A program made the position numbers and the translations under genes. A stretch of 46,006 bases of DNA, from the NCBI GenBank assembly GCA_027038175.1, contig JALVYB010000040.1:1-46006 (forward strand), read 5' to 3'. Below, piece after piece: positions 1 to 8,061 of this stretch (positions are counted from its first letter, which is position 1; every line of letters starts with the position of its first letter). The stretch is from Caldifarciminota bacterium (lineage in GTDB: Bacteria > Hydrothermota > Hydrothermia > UBA1063 > CAJXJZ01). Below the pieces are notes generated by a model, which had not been told where the DNA came from, did no database searches, and worked only from the letters and a program-made list of their open reading frames with translations.

Positions 1-111
1 AGGGTACAAACTACCATGAACCCTGAATATGGGCTCACGGCCTACTTTGAGATGAACGTCAGATACGTCCTTTTCCCTTGCCTCTCTTAAAAGTCTTTCA
101 AGTTCAATCAT
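1..111 (-). CDS. pilT: PilT-like type IV pilus retraction ATPase, N-terminus only (partial)
   Basis: Too short for an ORF list because the window cuts it. Reading the minus strand from the ATG at 111 gives MIELERLLREAREKDVSDVH followed by LKVGREPIFRVHGSLYP. This matches the start of PilT/PilU-type ATPases, where an alpha-helical leader is followed by a 'SDvHL..G..P..R..G.l' segment of the N-terminal PAS-like domain. PilT hydrolyses ATP at the inner membrane to pull back type IV pili. The ATG shares its A with the rpmF stop (TAATG), so translation is probably coupled. Only about 37 residues are visible; Walker motifs lie outside the window. PilB/GspE ATPases have a different N-terminus, so PilT/PilU is favoured. 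Confidence 0.72.
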   Translation of the reverse strand, partial: MIELERLLREAREKDVSDVHLKVGREPIFRVHGSLYP

Positions 112-293
112 TATCTGGTTTTTACAATCACAACTGGTTTACCTGCATAGTATCCACAGTTTTTACAAACTCTATGAGGTTCCATTGGAGCGCCACAATT
201 CGGGCACTTGATATACTGGACTACCTTAAATTTATAATGTGTTCTCCTCTTTCTTGACCTCATTCTTGAGCTCTTTCTTGCTGGAACTGGCAT
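111..293 (-). CDS. rpmF: 50S ribosomal protein L32
   Basis: A 60-residue basic protein of the large ribosomal subunit. The N-terminus MPVPARKSSRMRSRKRRTHY is typical of L32, followed by a zinc-ribbon with four cysteines at residues 30, 33, 43 and 46 (Cys4 type). The length matches the family. A good Shine-Dalgarno site (GGGAGG) lies 6-7 bases before the ATG, and a near-consensus promoter stands at 322-350. L32 is usually followed by plsX and fatty-acid genes; here the next gene is pilT-like, and the stop and start codons overlap. Confidence 0.95.
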   Translation of the reverse strand: MPVPARKSSRMRSRKRRTHYKFKVVQYIKCPNCGAPMEPHRVCKNCGYYAGKPVVIVKTR

Positions 294-321
294 ATTCCAT
301 CCTCCCTGTTAAAGTGAGATA

Positions 322-350
322 ATTATAAGACCTACCTATTGTATTTTCAA
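322..350 (-). promoter_or_regulatory. Housekeeping promoter of rpmF
   Basis: On the minus strand TTGAAA (345-350) and TATAAT (322-327) are separated by exactly 17 bases. The predicted start near 315 gives a leader of about 20 bases that carries the rpmF Shine-Dalgarno. Seen directly; promoter activity is inferred. Confidence 0.8.
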
Positions 351-372
351 TAACTTGCATTTACTCAAGATA

Positions 373-2445
373 TCAGGGTAAAACCATTATCCTTTTAATT
401 ACCTCTTTTTTCTTTCCTTTAAATTCCATAAAATACACACCAGGTTCAAGTTGTATTTTAAATTCCTTCTTCATGTTACAAACCTTTATAGAATAGACTC
501 TGGCACCATAACCATTATAAACGTTAACATAGCCAGAAGCATCTAAAAAATCGGGGATACGTAGATTTAAACCATTTTTCTTAGAGTAAACCGTGGCAGT
601 ATATGGATTTTTATATGCATTTCCTTCAGATACACCGGCCAACTCGGACATGAAGAAAATATATACACCATCCTCCCCATCAGCCACATAAATAGTAGAA
701 TCAGATACGGCTACAGAATAAGATTCACCATGAGTATCGTATGAATATACAGGACTTATATTTTGAGGGTCTTTGATATCAAGGACTTTGACGCCTTCCT
801 CAAAGTCTGCTACAAATAAAAATGTATCCTTCACAGTAACCCCATAAGCGTGTCCACCTGTTGAGTAAGACGCTAAAAGAACGGGATTTGCAGGGTCTTT
901 CACATTGAGCACAACAACTCCATTGTATTCGTCAGCAACATACAAAATCGTATCCTCTATATATAAACCAAAAGCATATCCCCCAGTCCTGTACCTGCTT
1001 ATAAGCAGGGGATTAGCAGGGTCTTTTACATCTAAAATGGTAACTCCACTATCATAATTTGCAACGTAAAGTAAACTGTCCTTAACAGTCACTGAAATAG
1101 CACTTCCTCCAGGATTGTATTCGGACAAACTTACGGGATTATCAGGGACACTTACGTTAACTATTACAATTCCTCTCCTGTCCACAGCAAGATATACAAG
1201 TGTGTCCATAGCGCAGAGTCCCCTAACAGGGTCAGGATAAAAAGACATTCCGCCCAATTCAACCGGATTCTCTGGAGTTTTTACATCAATAATTAAAAAA
1301 CCGTTAAAATCATCAGCCACATACAGAAATGAGTCTTTGACCTCTACTGCTGTAGCATATCCGTCTGTGTCAAGATGTGCCAGGATATAGGGGCTTTGCA
1401 TATCGCGTGTGTCAAGGATATAGATGCCATTATCCCCATCTGCTACATATAGGATCGAATCTGTGGCACAAATGCCGCGAGCCAGGTCTCCACCATTGTA
1501 AGAAAATATCCGATAAAAAGGATTATGCACATTATATTCTATAAAACCACCCTTCTCTGCAGAAACATAGACAATACTATCTGTACCATAGATACGGGAG
1601 AAATTACCGGATATATCATAATACTCATTTGAGTATAAAACCGGGTCTCCTGGATTTTTCACGTTAAACACCGCAAGACTATTGTTGTTGGATACAAAAG
1701 CAAGCGTATCTTTTACATACACATCAAAAGCAAATCCTCCTGAAGATGTTTTACTCAGTACATAAGGAGCAGTGGGATTCTTCACATTCAGAGTGACCAG
1801 ACCATCAAGATGAGATGCAAGGTAGGCTATTGTATCATAAACATAAACCCCAAATGCATACAATGTGTCAATATCCTGCCCGACTGCCACCATTGAATCG
1901 GGATTTTGAATATCGAGTATCAAAAGTCCGTTATATTCATCAGCAACGTATAAAAGGGAGTCCTGTAAATAAATGTCATAGGCAACGAGATCTGAGGTAG
2001 CATATTTTGATATAACCTGAGGGTTTGAAGGGTCTTTAACATCTATCGCATAAACTCCTCCATTGCCAGCAGATACAAACAACACCGAATCGTGCAGAGC
2101 AAGCGACCTGAGATACCCGGAAATGGCAAGATGTGACAGCAAAAATGGAGAATGCTTATTGGTAACATCAAGAACAAGTAATCCATCTCTATAGTTTGCA
2201 AGATAGAGAATAGAATCTTTCACAACAATTCCCTCCGCATAATCCTCCGTGTCATAGGAACCATATATCCTCAAAACACCGTTGTAGGGACACATTATTA
2301 CAAGACTCATGCCAAATGATGCGTAAATAAAACTATCCTGTACATACGTGGCATGTGCTGGACCGAACAACTCCCTTCCTCTCAATTCAAGTCCCTTATT
2401 GTTCGGGGAAAACGCAAACAACATGACAAAAAAGACAATGCTCAT
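373..2445 (-). CDS. Secreted LVIVD-repeat beta-propeller protein with type IX-like sorting tail
   Basis: The protein has 690 residues when started at 2445. That ATG has an AAGGAGG site just upstream, and the upstream alternative at 2478 lies before the -10 box. A signal peptide (MSIVFFVMLFAFS) is followed by about 14 units of roughly 44-48 residues with the pattern 'DS.LYVAD..NG..ILDVK.P..P.l', i.e. LVIVD repeats. Fourteen units suggest two seven-bladed propellers. The last ~75 residues form a separate domain ending in 'VYNGYGARVYSIKV', 'LEPGVYFMEFKG' and a basic tail, resembling the type A sorting domain of type IX secretion substrates. Probably a cell-surface protein; ligand unknown. Confidence 0.85.
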   Translation of the reverse strand: MSIVFFVMLFAFSPNNKGLELRGRELFGPAHATYVQDSFIYASFGMSLVIMCPYNGVLRIYGSYDTEDYAEGIVVKDSILYLANYRDGLLVLDVTNKHSPFLLSHLAISGYLRSLALHDSVLFVSAGNGGVYAIDVKDPSNPQVISKYATSDLVAYDIYLQDSLLYVADEYNGLLILDIQNPDSMVAVGQDIDTLYAFGVYVYDTIAYLASHLDGLVTLNVKNPTAPYVLSKTSSGGFAFDVYVKDTLAFVSNNNSLAVFNVKNPGDPVLYSNEYYDISGNFSRIYGTDSIVYVSAEKGGFIEYNVHNPFYRIFSYNGGDLARGICATDSILYVADGDNGIYILDTRDMQSPYILAHLDTDGYATAVEVKDSFLYVADDFNGFLIIDVKTPENPVELGGMSFYPDPVRGLCAMDTLVYLAVDRRGIVIVNVSVPDNPVSLSEYNPGGSAISVTVKDSLLYVANYDSGVTILDVKDPANPLLISRYRTGGYAFGLYIEDTILYVADEYNGVVVLNVKDPANPVLLASYSTGGHAYGVTVKDTFLFVADFEEGVKVLDIKDPQNISPVYSYDTHGESYSVAVSDSTIYVADGEDGVYIFFMSELAGVSEGNAYKNPYTATVYSKKNGLNLRIPDFLDASGYVNVYNGYGARVYSIKVCNMKKEFKIQLEPGVYFMEFKGKKKEVIKRIMVLP

Positions 2446-2466
2446 CCTCTCCTCCTTTATCCGGGC

Positions 2467-2495
2467 ATTATATGTCAAATAGAGAGTACTGTCAA
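2467..2495 (-). promoter_or_regulatory. Consensus sigma70 promoter of the LVIVD gene
   Basis: A perfect TTGACA (2490-2495), 17-base spacer and TATAAT (2467-2472) on the minus strand. The expected start near 2460 leaves a 15-base leader containing AAGGAGG. This fixes the translation start at 2445. Confidence 0.9.
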
Positions 2496-2520
2496 AGTTT
2501 TATGGACATTATCTATCCCT

Positions 2521-2526
2521 TATAAT
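2521..2526 (+). promoter_or_regulatory. -10 box of the 2536 gene, near-leaderless
   Basis: TATAAT on the plus strand ends 9 bases before the ATG at 2536. No good -35 is seen 16-18 bases upstream. If used, the leader would be only 2-3 bases long. Confidence 0.5.
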
Positions 2527-2535
2527 AGTGGTGTC

Positions 2536-3555
2536 ATGAAGAAACTCATTTTTGCTATAATACTTCTTTCACAATCTCTCACAGGAGCGAAAATACTGTT
2601 TGATTATACCAAAGATGAAGATGCAGGGAATGCAGACTGGGTGATTGATGACAACTGGCCATATCCTCAACCAGCATGGCCTGCATCCGAAACAGACTGG
2701 AATGGAGCCATATCCTCATGGGGTTATCAATTGAAGATACAATATTACGATACGGTTCACACTCTTTACAATTACCCAATTACTTATGGTCAGAGTTCAA
2801 ATCCATTTGACCTTTCAAAATACGATGTTTTTATTGTGGTGGAACCACAGGACACATTCACACCAGGGGAAGTAAACGCCATTTTAGAGTTCGTTCAAAA
2901 TGGAGGGGGATTATTCATTGTCTCAGACCACTATGCCTCTGACAGAAACAACAATGGATGGGACTCACCAAGAATATGGAATAAATTTGGGACAGAAGAG
3001 TATTTTGGCTTTCATTTCCAGGTAAGTGGTGAAAGTTATAATTCCATTTCAGAAACATCCTATTCTATTAGTAGTAACCCTGAGTTAAACGACATTTTAC
3101 ATGGTCCTGAGGGAGATGTAACTTCCCTTGCATTTCATTCAGGAGATGTAATGCGCCTTAACACATCCTACAACCCGGAGGCTAAAGTGGTAGTTTACTA
3201 CCCATCCACCTCATATGGAATGTGTGTTATATCCAGATATGGTAATGGGAAGGTGGCAGCAATTGGCGATTCTTCTCCATGCGATGACGGGACAGCACGT
3301 CCGGGTAACTCCAATATTTACAACGGATGGGGGGAGGCAACAGATTCAATACTATTTCTAAATCTGACAAGGTGGCTTGTACCCACATCTGGAATAAAAG
3401 AGCATAGGACAACTCTAATTTATGCAGAAAAACTTAAATCAGGAAGAAAAGAACTCTATGACCTTTTAGGAAGGCATATACCAAAGGGCCTGTATTTGCG
3501 AAAAGGCATTTACATACGCAGGGACGAGAAAAAATTTATTTTAAAGATTCAATAA
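2536..3555 (+). CDS. Secreted protein with a glutamine-amidotransferase-like fold and sorting tail
   Basis: A 339-residue protein. The start at ATG 2536 is chosen because MKKLIFAIILLSQSLTGA is a clean signal peptide; upstream in-frame codons overlap the opposite promoter. The mature part has the pattern 'YDVFIVVEPQDTFTPGEVNA', then 'ILEFVQNGGGLFIVSDHYAS', as in DUF4350/GIFT-like domains that share the class I amidotransferase fold without its catalytic cysteine. The C-terminus ('ELYDLLGRHIPKGLYLRKGI' then a basic 'KKFILKIQ') resembles a type A sorting tail. It is likely exported and surface-bound. It converges with the amidotransferase on the other strand and overlaps its end by 20 bases. Function unknown. 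Confidence 0.75.
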   Translation: MKKLIFAIILLSQSLTGAKILFDYTKDEDAGNADWVIDDNWPYPQPAWPASETDWNGAISSWGYQLKIQYYDTVHTLYNYPITYGQSSNPFDLSKYDVFIVVEPQDTFTPGEVNAILEFVQNGGGLFIVSDHYASDRNNNGWDSPRIWNKFGTEEYFGFHFQVSGESYNSISETSYSISSNPELNDILHGPEGDVTSLAFHSGDVMRLNTSYNPEAKVVVYYPSTSYGMCVISRYGNGKVAAIGDSSPCDDGTARPGNSNIYNGWGEATDSILFLNLTRWLVPTSGIKEHRTTLIYAEKLKSGRKELYDLLGRHIPKGLYLRKGIYIRRDEKKFILKIQ

Positions 3556-4198
3556 AGGCATCAAAAAGATTATTAAAGGGTTCCCTCTCGTGCATATACT
3601 CTGGATGGAATTGGACACCTATTATAAACTTACTTGAAAGATGCTCAATTGCTTCAATAACTCCATCAGGAGACACAGCGCTTACTATAAACAAAGGAGC
3701 GACCTCATCAAGTGCCTGATGATGAAAACTGTTTACTTTTATGTTTTCCCTTTTCACAATTTCGTATAATTTCGTGCCTTTTCGTATGAATATATCATGT
3801 GTTAAAACATCTCTCGCTTCTTTCTGGTAATGTCCGTCTATATGCTGAATAAGAGTACCTCCGAACGCCACATTCAAAACCTGCATTCCCCTGCAAATTG
3901 CAAGTATTGGCTTATTTTTCTCATACAGTTTTTTAATCAGTTTTATCTCAAATTCATCTCTTTTTCTATTAATCTCTTTTGAGCCTGCGTTCTCTTTATT
4001 GTAAAGAGAAGGGTCGACATCCCCACCACCTGAGAGAATGAGCCCTGAGAGAATCCTGGATAAGTGCTCTATATAATTTTCGTCGTTATATCCAGGGAGC
4101 ATTAAAGGATGAGCCCCCCGTGTTATAATAAGTTCTGGAATTTTCTTTGTAATATAAAAATCTCTCTCGTTTTCTTTTATGGTAATTCCCACGAACAT
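3536..4198 (-). CDS. Class I glutamine amidotransferase, gamma-glutamyl-GABA hydrolase-like (peptidase C26)
   Basis: 220 residues from the ATG at 4198. Family landmarks are all present: the N-terminal 'VGIT' strand, 'LSGGGDVDPSLY', the nucleophile elbow 'ICRGMQVLNVAFGG', 'SFHHQALDEVAP' and the catalytic 'GVQFHPEY'. PuuD-type enzymes cleave gamma-glutamyl amides such as gamma-glutamyl-GABA; other members process other glutamyl conjugates, so the substrate is not certain. A longer reading from 4279 adds 27 residues with no family match and crosses the promoter. The ATG lies 6 bases after a TATAAT box, suggesting a leaderless mRNA. Divergent from hutH. Confidence 0.85.
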   Translation of the reverse strand: MFVGITIKENERDFYITKKIPELIITRGAHPLMLPGYNDENYIEHLSRILSGLILSGGGDVDPSLYNKENAGSKEINRKRDEFEIKLIKKLYEKNKPILAICRGMQVLNVAFGGTLIQHIDGHYQKEARDVLTHDIFIRKGTKLYEIVKRENIKVNSFHHQALDEVAPLFIVSAVSPDGVIEAIEHLSSKFIIGVQFHPEYMHEREPFNNLFDAFIESLK

Positions 4199-4204
4199 GT
4201 TAAA

Positions 4205-4233
4205 ATTATACTCACCTCTATACGAACTACGAA
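4205..4233 (-). promoter_or_regulatory. Promoter of the amidotransferase gene, leaderless type
   Basis: TATAAT (4205-4210) lies 6 bases before the ATG at 4198. A weak -35 (TTCGTA, 4228-4233) is 17 bases further up. The predicted transcript would start at or next to the A of the ATG. Confidence 0.6.
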
Positions 4234-4241
4234 TTTCAGGT

Positions 4242-4270
4242 TTGATTATCCGTCCTGTTAACAATAAAAT
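4242..4270 (+). promoter_or_regulatory. Promoter of hutH and the following operon
   Basis: TTGATT (4242-4247), 17-base spacer, TAAAAT (4265-4270). The predicted start near 4277 gives a ~12-base leader holding the AGAGG ribosome site of hutH, and rules out the GTG at 4274 as the start. Confidence 0.75.
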
Positions 4271-4288
4271 ACAGTGCAAGAGGTAATC

Positions 4289-5782
4289 ATGATTAAAATA
4301 GATGGAAAAAATCTGTCGCTTGACGATGTTTATAGAGTTTCTATAAACAAAGAAGCGGTCATTGCAGATACAGAATCCATTCTCTTTGTTAAAAAAACAC
4401 GCCGCATTGTTGAAGAAAAAGCCAGCGGAGAAGTTCCGATTTATGGCATAAACACAGGAGTGGGCAAACTCTCTGAAATCAAAATACCAAAGGAAAAAGT
4501 GGAGGAGCTACAGGTCAATATTCTTCGCAGCCATGCAGTGGGTGTGGGTAACCCACTCCCCCCTGAATTTGTAAGAGCGGCCATGCTTCTTAGGGCGAAT
4601 ACGCTTATAAAAGGATACTCCGGGGTAAGACCGGAAGTTGTAGAAAAAATCATTGAATTTCTTAATAAAGACATTATTCCATACGTTCCTGAAAAAGGCT
4701 CTGTGGGTGCAAGTGGTGACCTTGCACCGCTTGCGCATATTGCCCTGAGTTTAATAGGAGAAGGATGGTGTCTTGAAGATGGTAAAAAGGTGCTATGCAA
4801 AGACGTCCTTGACAAAAAAGGTGTTTTACCACTTAGACTTAAAGCAAAAGAAGGCCTTGCCCTTATAAACGGTACACAGGCATCAAGTGCAATTATAAGC
4901 CTTCTGCTCAAAAAGTCATTCAATCTTCTCTATGCTTCTAATTTTATTGCTTCTGTGGTCTTCATAGCCCAGCATGGAGTTTTAGAGGAATTTGATGAGC
5001 GGATTTCTGACATACGCCCGCATGAGGGACAAAGAAAAGTTGCAGACTACATACGTAAACTCGTAGATGGCTCTCCTGTATTTAAAAACAGGAGAAAGGT
5101 TCAGGATGCATATTCAATTCGGTGTATCCCACAGGTACACGGGGCAGCGCTTGACCTTCTCGAATTTTCCAGAAAAATAATGGAAACAGAAATAAATTCT
5201 ACTACAGATAATCCTGTCGTATTTGAAAATGGAGACATCATTTCAAATGGGAACTTTCATGGACAGTACCCTGCTTATGCCGGAGATATAATTGCAATTG
5301 CACTTACAACTCTATCATCTATATCAGATAGAAGGAGTTTCAGATTGCTGACCCCAGAACTCTCATCAGGTCTTCCTGCATTCTTAATTAAAAATCCGGG
5401 TTTAAACTCCGGTTTTATGATGTTACAGGTCACGCAGGCATCTTTAGTTGCTCAAAATCGTATACTTGCCAGTCCTGCCTCTATTCATTCAATTCCAACC
5501 TCCGGAGACCAGGAAGATAGCGTATCCCAATCGATGAACAGCGCGCTCAAATTGAGAGAGGTTTACGAAAATACATTAAACACACTTGCAATTGAACTTT
5601 TAATTGCCATCTCTGCTATTCGACTCAGAGGAATCGAGACTCTTTCCTCAAAACTCAAACACATTTTTGAATCAAAACTTTCAAGAGACTATATTCCTGA
5701 ATTTGAAAACGATAGAATTTACCAGGAAGACATAGCAAAAACACGAAAGTTCATAGAAAATACAGATTTCTTTAATATTTAA
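4289..5782 (+). CDS. hutH: Histidine ammonia-lyase (aromatic amino acid lyase family)
   Basis: 497 residues, the normal length of HutH, which removes ammonia from L-histidine to give urocanate. The Ala-Ser-Gly triad that cyclises into the MIO cofactor is at about residues 141-143 (GSVGASGDLAPLAH). Also present are 'INTGVGKL', 'GLALINGTQ', 'STTDNP' and 'SNGNFHGQYPA'. The segment usually read as QEDHVS in HutH is QEDSVS here, so a related lyase or aminomutase on another aromatic substrate is possible. ATG 4289 follows an AGAGG site. No hutU, hutI or hutG is in the window; the downstream neighbours are membrane and nucleotide genes. Confidence 0.88.
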   Translation: MIKIDGKNLSLDDVYRVSINKEAVIADTESILFVKKTRRIVEEKASGEVPIYGINTGVGKLSEIKIPKEKVEELQVNILRSHAVGVGNPLPPEFVRAAMLLRANTLIKGYSGVRPEVVEKIIEFLNKDIIPYVPEKGSVGASGDLAPLAHIALSLIGEGWCLEDGKKVLCKDVLDKKGVLPLRLKAKEGLALINGTQASSAIISLLLKKSFNLLYASNFIASVVFIAQHGVLEEFDERISDIRPHEGQRKVADYIRKLVDGSPVFKNRRKVQDAYSIRCIPQVHGAALDLLEFSRKIMETEINSTTDNPVVFENGDIISNGNFHGQYPAYAGDIIAIALTTLSSISDRRSFRLLTPELSSGLPAFLIKNPGLNSGFMMLQVTQASLVAQNRILASPASIHSIPTSGDQEDSVSQSMNSALKLREVYENTLNTLAIELLIAISAIRLRGIETLSSKLKHIFESKLSRDYIPEFENDRIYQEDIAKTRKFIENTDFFNI

Positions 5783-5793
5783 GGAGGGATAAC

Positions 5794-6744
5794 ATGGGGA
5801 TTCTCGTATTTATTATTGTCCTTGCAATAGCAATTTATATATTCCAGAAAAGCGTTCAAAAGTATGTTGTGGTTGAAAAAGGAGGGGAGGTCAGAACAGT
5901 GCGGAAACTTAATATACCCTACTATAAACTTACCATTCTCATATCTATACTCCTTCTTTTGGGCATTATTGCGGTTAGTATAAGATACGTTCCCGTTGGT
6001 CATGCCATGGTAAAATTCAATATAGTAACAAAGAAATTTAGCGTTGCAAGGGAAGGGATAACCCTTGTGCCTCCTTTTATATACAATACATATATTTATG
6101 ACCTGAGACGGCAGGAATACACCATGACTGCAAGGAAAGGTGAGGGACGTAAAGCCAATATAGATGACAGTTTGTGGGCCCCAACCAATGAAGGATTACA
6201 GGTGGGAATTGACCTTACAACATGGTACAGAGTTGACCCTGACAAACTCATATACGTTCACAGGAAGATAGGCCCTGATTACGCAGAAAAAATTGTAAGA
6301 CCTACAATAAGATCAATTGTCAGATTGGTAATTTCAGAATATAGTGTCATGGATGTATATTCAGCCAAAAGAAAGATAATCCAGCAGGAAATTGAAGATA
6401 AAATCAAAAAAAGACTTGAACCTGACGGGTTTATTGTAGATGGAGTTGTGCTCAGAGACGTTCATTTTACACCTGGCTTTGCGAAAGCAATTGAAGAAAA
6501 GCAGATAGCCCAGCAGGAAGCAGAGCGTATGAATTATGTGCTTTTAAAAGAGCAAAAGGAAGCAGAAAGGAAAAAGATTGAGGCACAGGGTGAAGCAAAA
6601 AAGATAGAAATTGTTTCAAAGGCACTAAACCAGAATCCAAAATACCTTAAATACTTATATATAAGCAAACTGTCAGACAAAATCAAGGTTGTGGTTGCTG
6701 ATCAACCTACAATACTGGATTTAAAAGACATTCTATCTAAATGA
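5794..6744 (+). CDS. SPFH/prohibitin-family membrane protein
   Basis: 316 residues. There are two N-terminal membrane segments (about residues 2-18 and 46-66) with a short basic loop, then an SPFH (band 7) domain from about residue 70 ('VPVGHAMVKFNIVTKKF', 'REGITLVPPFIYNTYIYDLR'). A Glu/Lys/Ala-rich coiled coil follows (QIAQQEAERMNY onward). Such proteins form large membrane-bound rings that organise microdomains or restrain FtsH-type proteases. A strong AAGGAGGG site lies 6 bases before the ATG, 12 bases after hutH. Its stop overlaps the next start (ATGA), so it is co-translated with the prenyltransferase. Confidence 0.88.
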   Translation: MGILVFIIVLAIAIYIFQKSVQKYVVVEKGGEVRTVRKLNIPYYKLTILISILLLLGIIAVSIRYVPVGHAMVKFNIVTKKFSVAREGITLVPPFIYNTYIYDLRRQEYTMTARKGEGRKANIDDSLWAPTNEGLQVGIDLTTWYRVDPDKLIYVHRKIGPDYAEKIVRPTIRSIVRLVISEYSVMDVYSAKRKIIQQEIEDKIKKRLEPDGFIVDGVVLRDVHFTPGFAKAIEEKQIAQQEAERMNYVLLKEQKEAERKKIEAQGEAKKIEIVSKALNQNPKYLKYLYISKLSDKIKVVVADQPTILDLKDILSK

Positions 6745-7574
6745 GCGATAGAATAAAGGAAATACTTAAACTCGCACGTATTCACAATGCAATAATAGCA
6801 TCCCTGGTGGTTTTTGTTGGAGTAAAAGCAGCATCTGGGGGTTACATACCCTTTTTTAAAACGTTTATCCTTGCACTGTCAATGTTTTTTCTCGATATAT
6901 TTGCAAACGTTCAAAATGATATTGTAGATATAGAGACTGACAGGAAAAATAGGAAAAAGAGACCACTTGTAAATGGTTCTATCAGTGAGAATGAAGCAAC
7001 ATACATAGCACTATCATCGCTTTTTCTATCTCTTGCATTGTCTCTTATAGATGGCCTTTCAGTATTTGGTCTTGTTATCTTTGTTGCTATTTTAGTATAT
7101 CTTTACAACACATCCCTCAAAAAGTACGTTCTTATCTCAAATCTCACAGTATCCTTCATACTTGGAATGGTCTTTATAATAAGTGGGGCGCTCGTAAAAT
7201 CCATAAAATATGCGATACCGCCTGCATTAATAGCGTTTTATTATAACTTTATGAGAGAGATTATTAAGGATTGGTCAGATATAGAAGGGGACGCCAGGTC
7301 GGGAATTACGTCTATACCAATGATATTAGGACCAAAACTTACAAACATTCTCATTATTATCCTGTCGTTCTTCTTTATACCATTCTTAATAATTCCCTTT
7401 GTGGGAAACATATACGGGAAATGGTACCTTTACATATCAGTTGCATTTTGTGCAGCACCCCTCTTTGCCTCAGTTCTTATACTCAAGAAAACTAAAGAAG
7501 ATTTATTACTCCTTTCAAAAATAACGAAAGTATTGATGATTCCACTTCTTCTGGCAATCTATTTAGGAGGTTAA
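6741..7574 (+). CDS. UbiA-family prenyltransferase, resembling digeranylgeranylglyceryl phosphate synthase
   Basis: A 277-residue polytopic membrane protein with about 8-9 hydrophobic segments. Both UbiA aspartate motifs are present: NDIVDIETD at residues 59-67 and D177-x2-D180-x3-D184 in 'REIIKDWSDIEGD'. The latter, with 'GITSIPMILG', is closest to what I recall of archaeal DGGGP synthases and their bacterial relatives, rather than UbiA/MenA of quinone synthesis. The reaction would move a polyprenyl group from its diphosphate to a glycerol-phosphate or aromatic acceptor. The start overlaps the SPFH stop. Substrate not provable here. Confidence 0.8.
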   Translation: MSDRIKEILKLARIHNAIIASLVVFVGVKAASGGYIPFFKTFILALSMFFLDIFANVQNDIVDIETDRKNRKKRPLVNGSISENEATYIALSSLFLSLALSLIDGLSVFGLVIFVAILVYLYNTSLKKYVLISNLTVSFILGMVFIISGALVKSIKYAIPPALIAFYYNFMREIIKDWSDIEGDARSGITSIPMILGPKLTNILIIILSFFFIPFLIIPFVGNIYGKWYLYISVAFCAAPLFASVLILKKTKEDLLLLSKITKVLMIPLLLAIYLGG

Positions 7575-7575
7575 T

Positions 7576-8061
7576 ATGAAAATTGGAATAGTTTCGGATA
7601 CCCATGATAATAAAACAAAAATACTTGCCATATTTTCTTATTTAGAAAAAAATGGGATAAAAACCACAATACACCTTGGAGACCTCATATCCCCCTTTGT
7701 ACTTGACTGGATACACTCAGTCTATTCAGGCAATCTAATTCTGGTAAGGGGAAACAATGATGGCGAACTCCTCTTTACGATCAAGAAGGTCGAAAAGTAT
7801 GGCTACAAATACTATGAAGACCCTGCAATACTGGAGATTGAGGGCAAAAAACTGGCTATTATGCATAAACCGACTTTCATAGATGAATTAGTATCCAATG
7901 TTGATTTTATTTTGTACGGTCATACCCACAGAAAAGAAAATAAACGAGTTAGCAACTCAATAATTATAAATCCAGGAGAGGCATGTGGGTATCTCACTCA
8001 AGATGCCACATTTGCAATATTAGACATTAAAACAGGAGAGGTTAGAATTGAGCGGACTTGA
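7576..8061 (+). CDS. YfcE/MJ0936-type metallophosphoesterase
   Basis: 161 residues, normal for the small calcineurin-like phosphodiesterases. Metal-binding motifs in order: 'SDTHDN' (N-terminus), 'HLGDLISP', 'RGNNDGE' and 'LYGHTHRKE'. These proteins hydrolyse phosphodiesters in a Mn/Ni-dependent way; natural substrates are mostly unknown. The ATG follows an AGGAGG site one base after the prenyltransferase stop. Confidence 0.87.
   Translation: MKIGIVSDTHDNKTKILAIFSYLEKNGIKTTIHLGDLISPFVLDWIHSVYSGNLILVRGNNDGELLFTIKKVEKYGYKYYEDPAILEIEGKKLAIMHKPTFIDELVSNVDFILYGHTHRKENKRVSNSIIINPGEACGYLTQDATFAILDIKTGEVRIERT

Noticed and set aside
373-2445. Tandem repeats of the LVIVD gene considered as DNA repeats or CRISPR-like
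   Set aside because: Units of about 130-140 bases are in frame, diverged and encode propeller blades; no identical repeat/spacer pattern.
4441-4923. 160-residue minus-strand frame inside hutH
   Set aside because: Antisense shadow of a well-identified gene; no promoter or ribosome site, low-complexity Ser/Pro composition.
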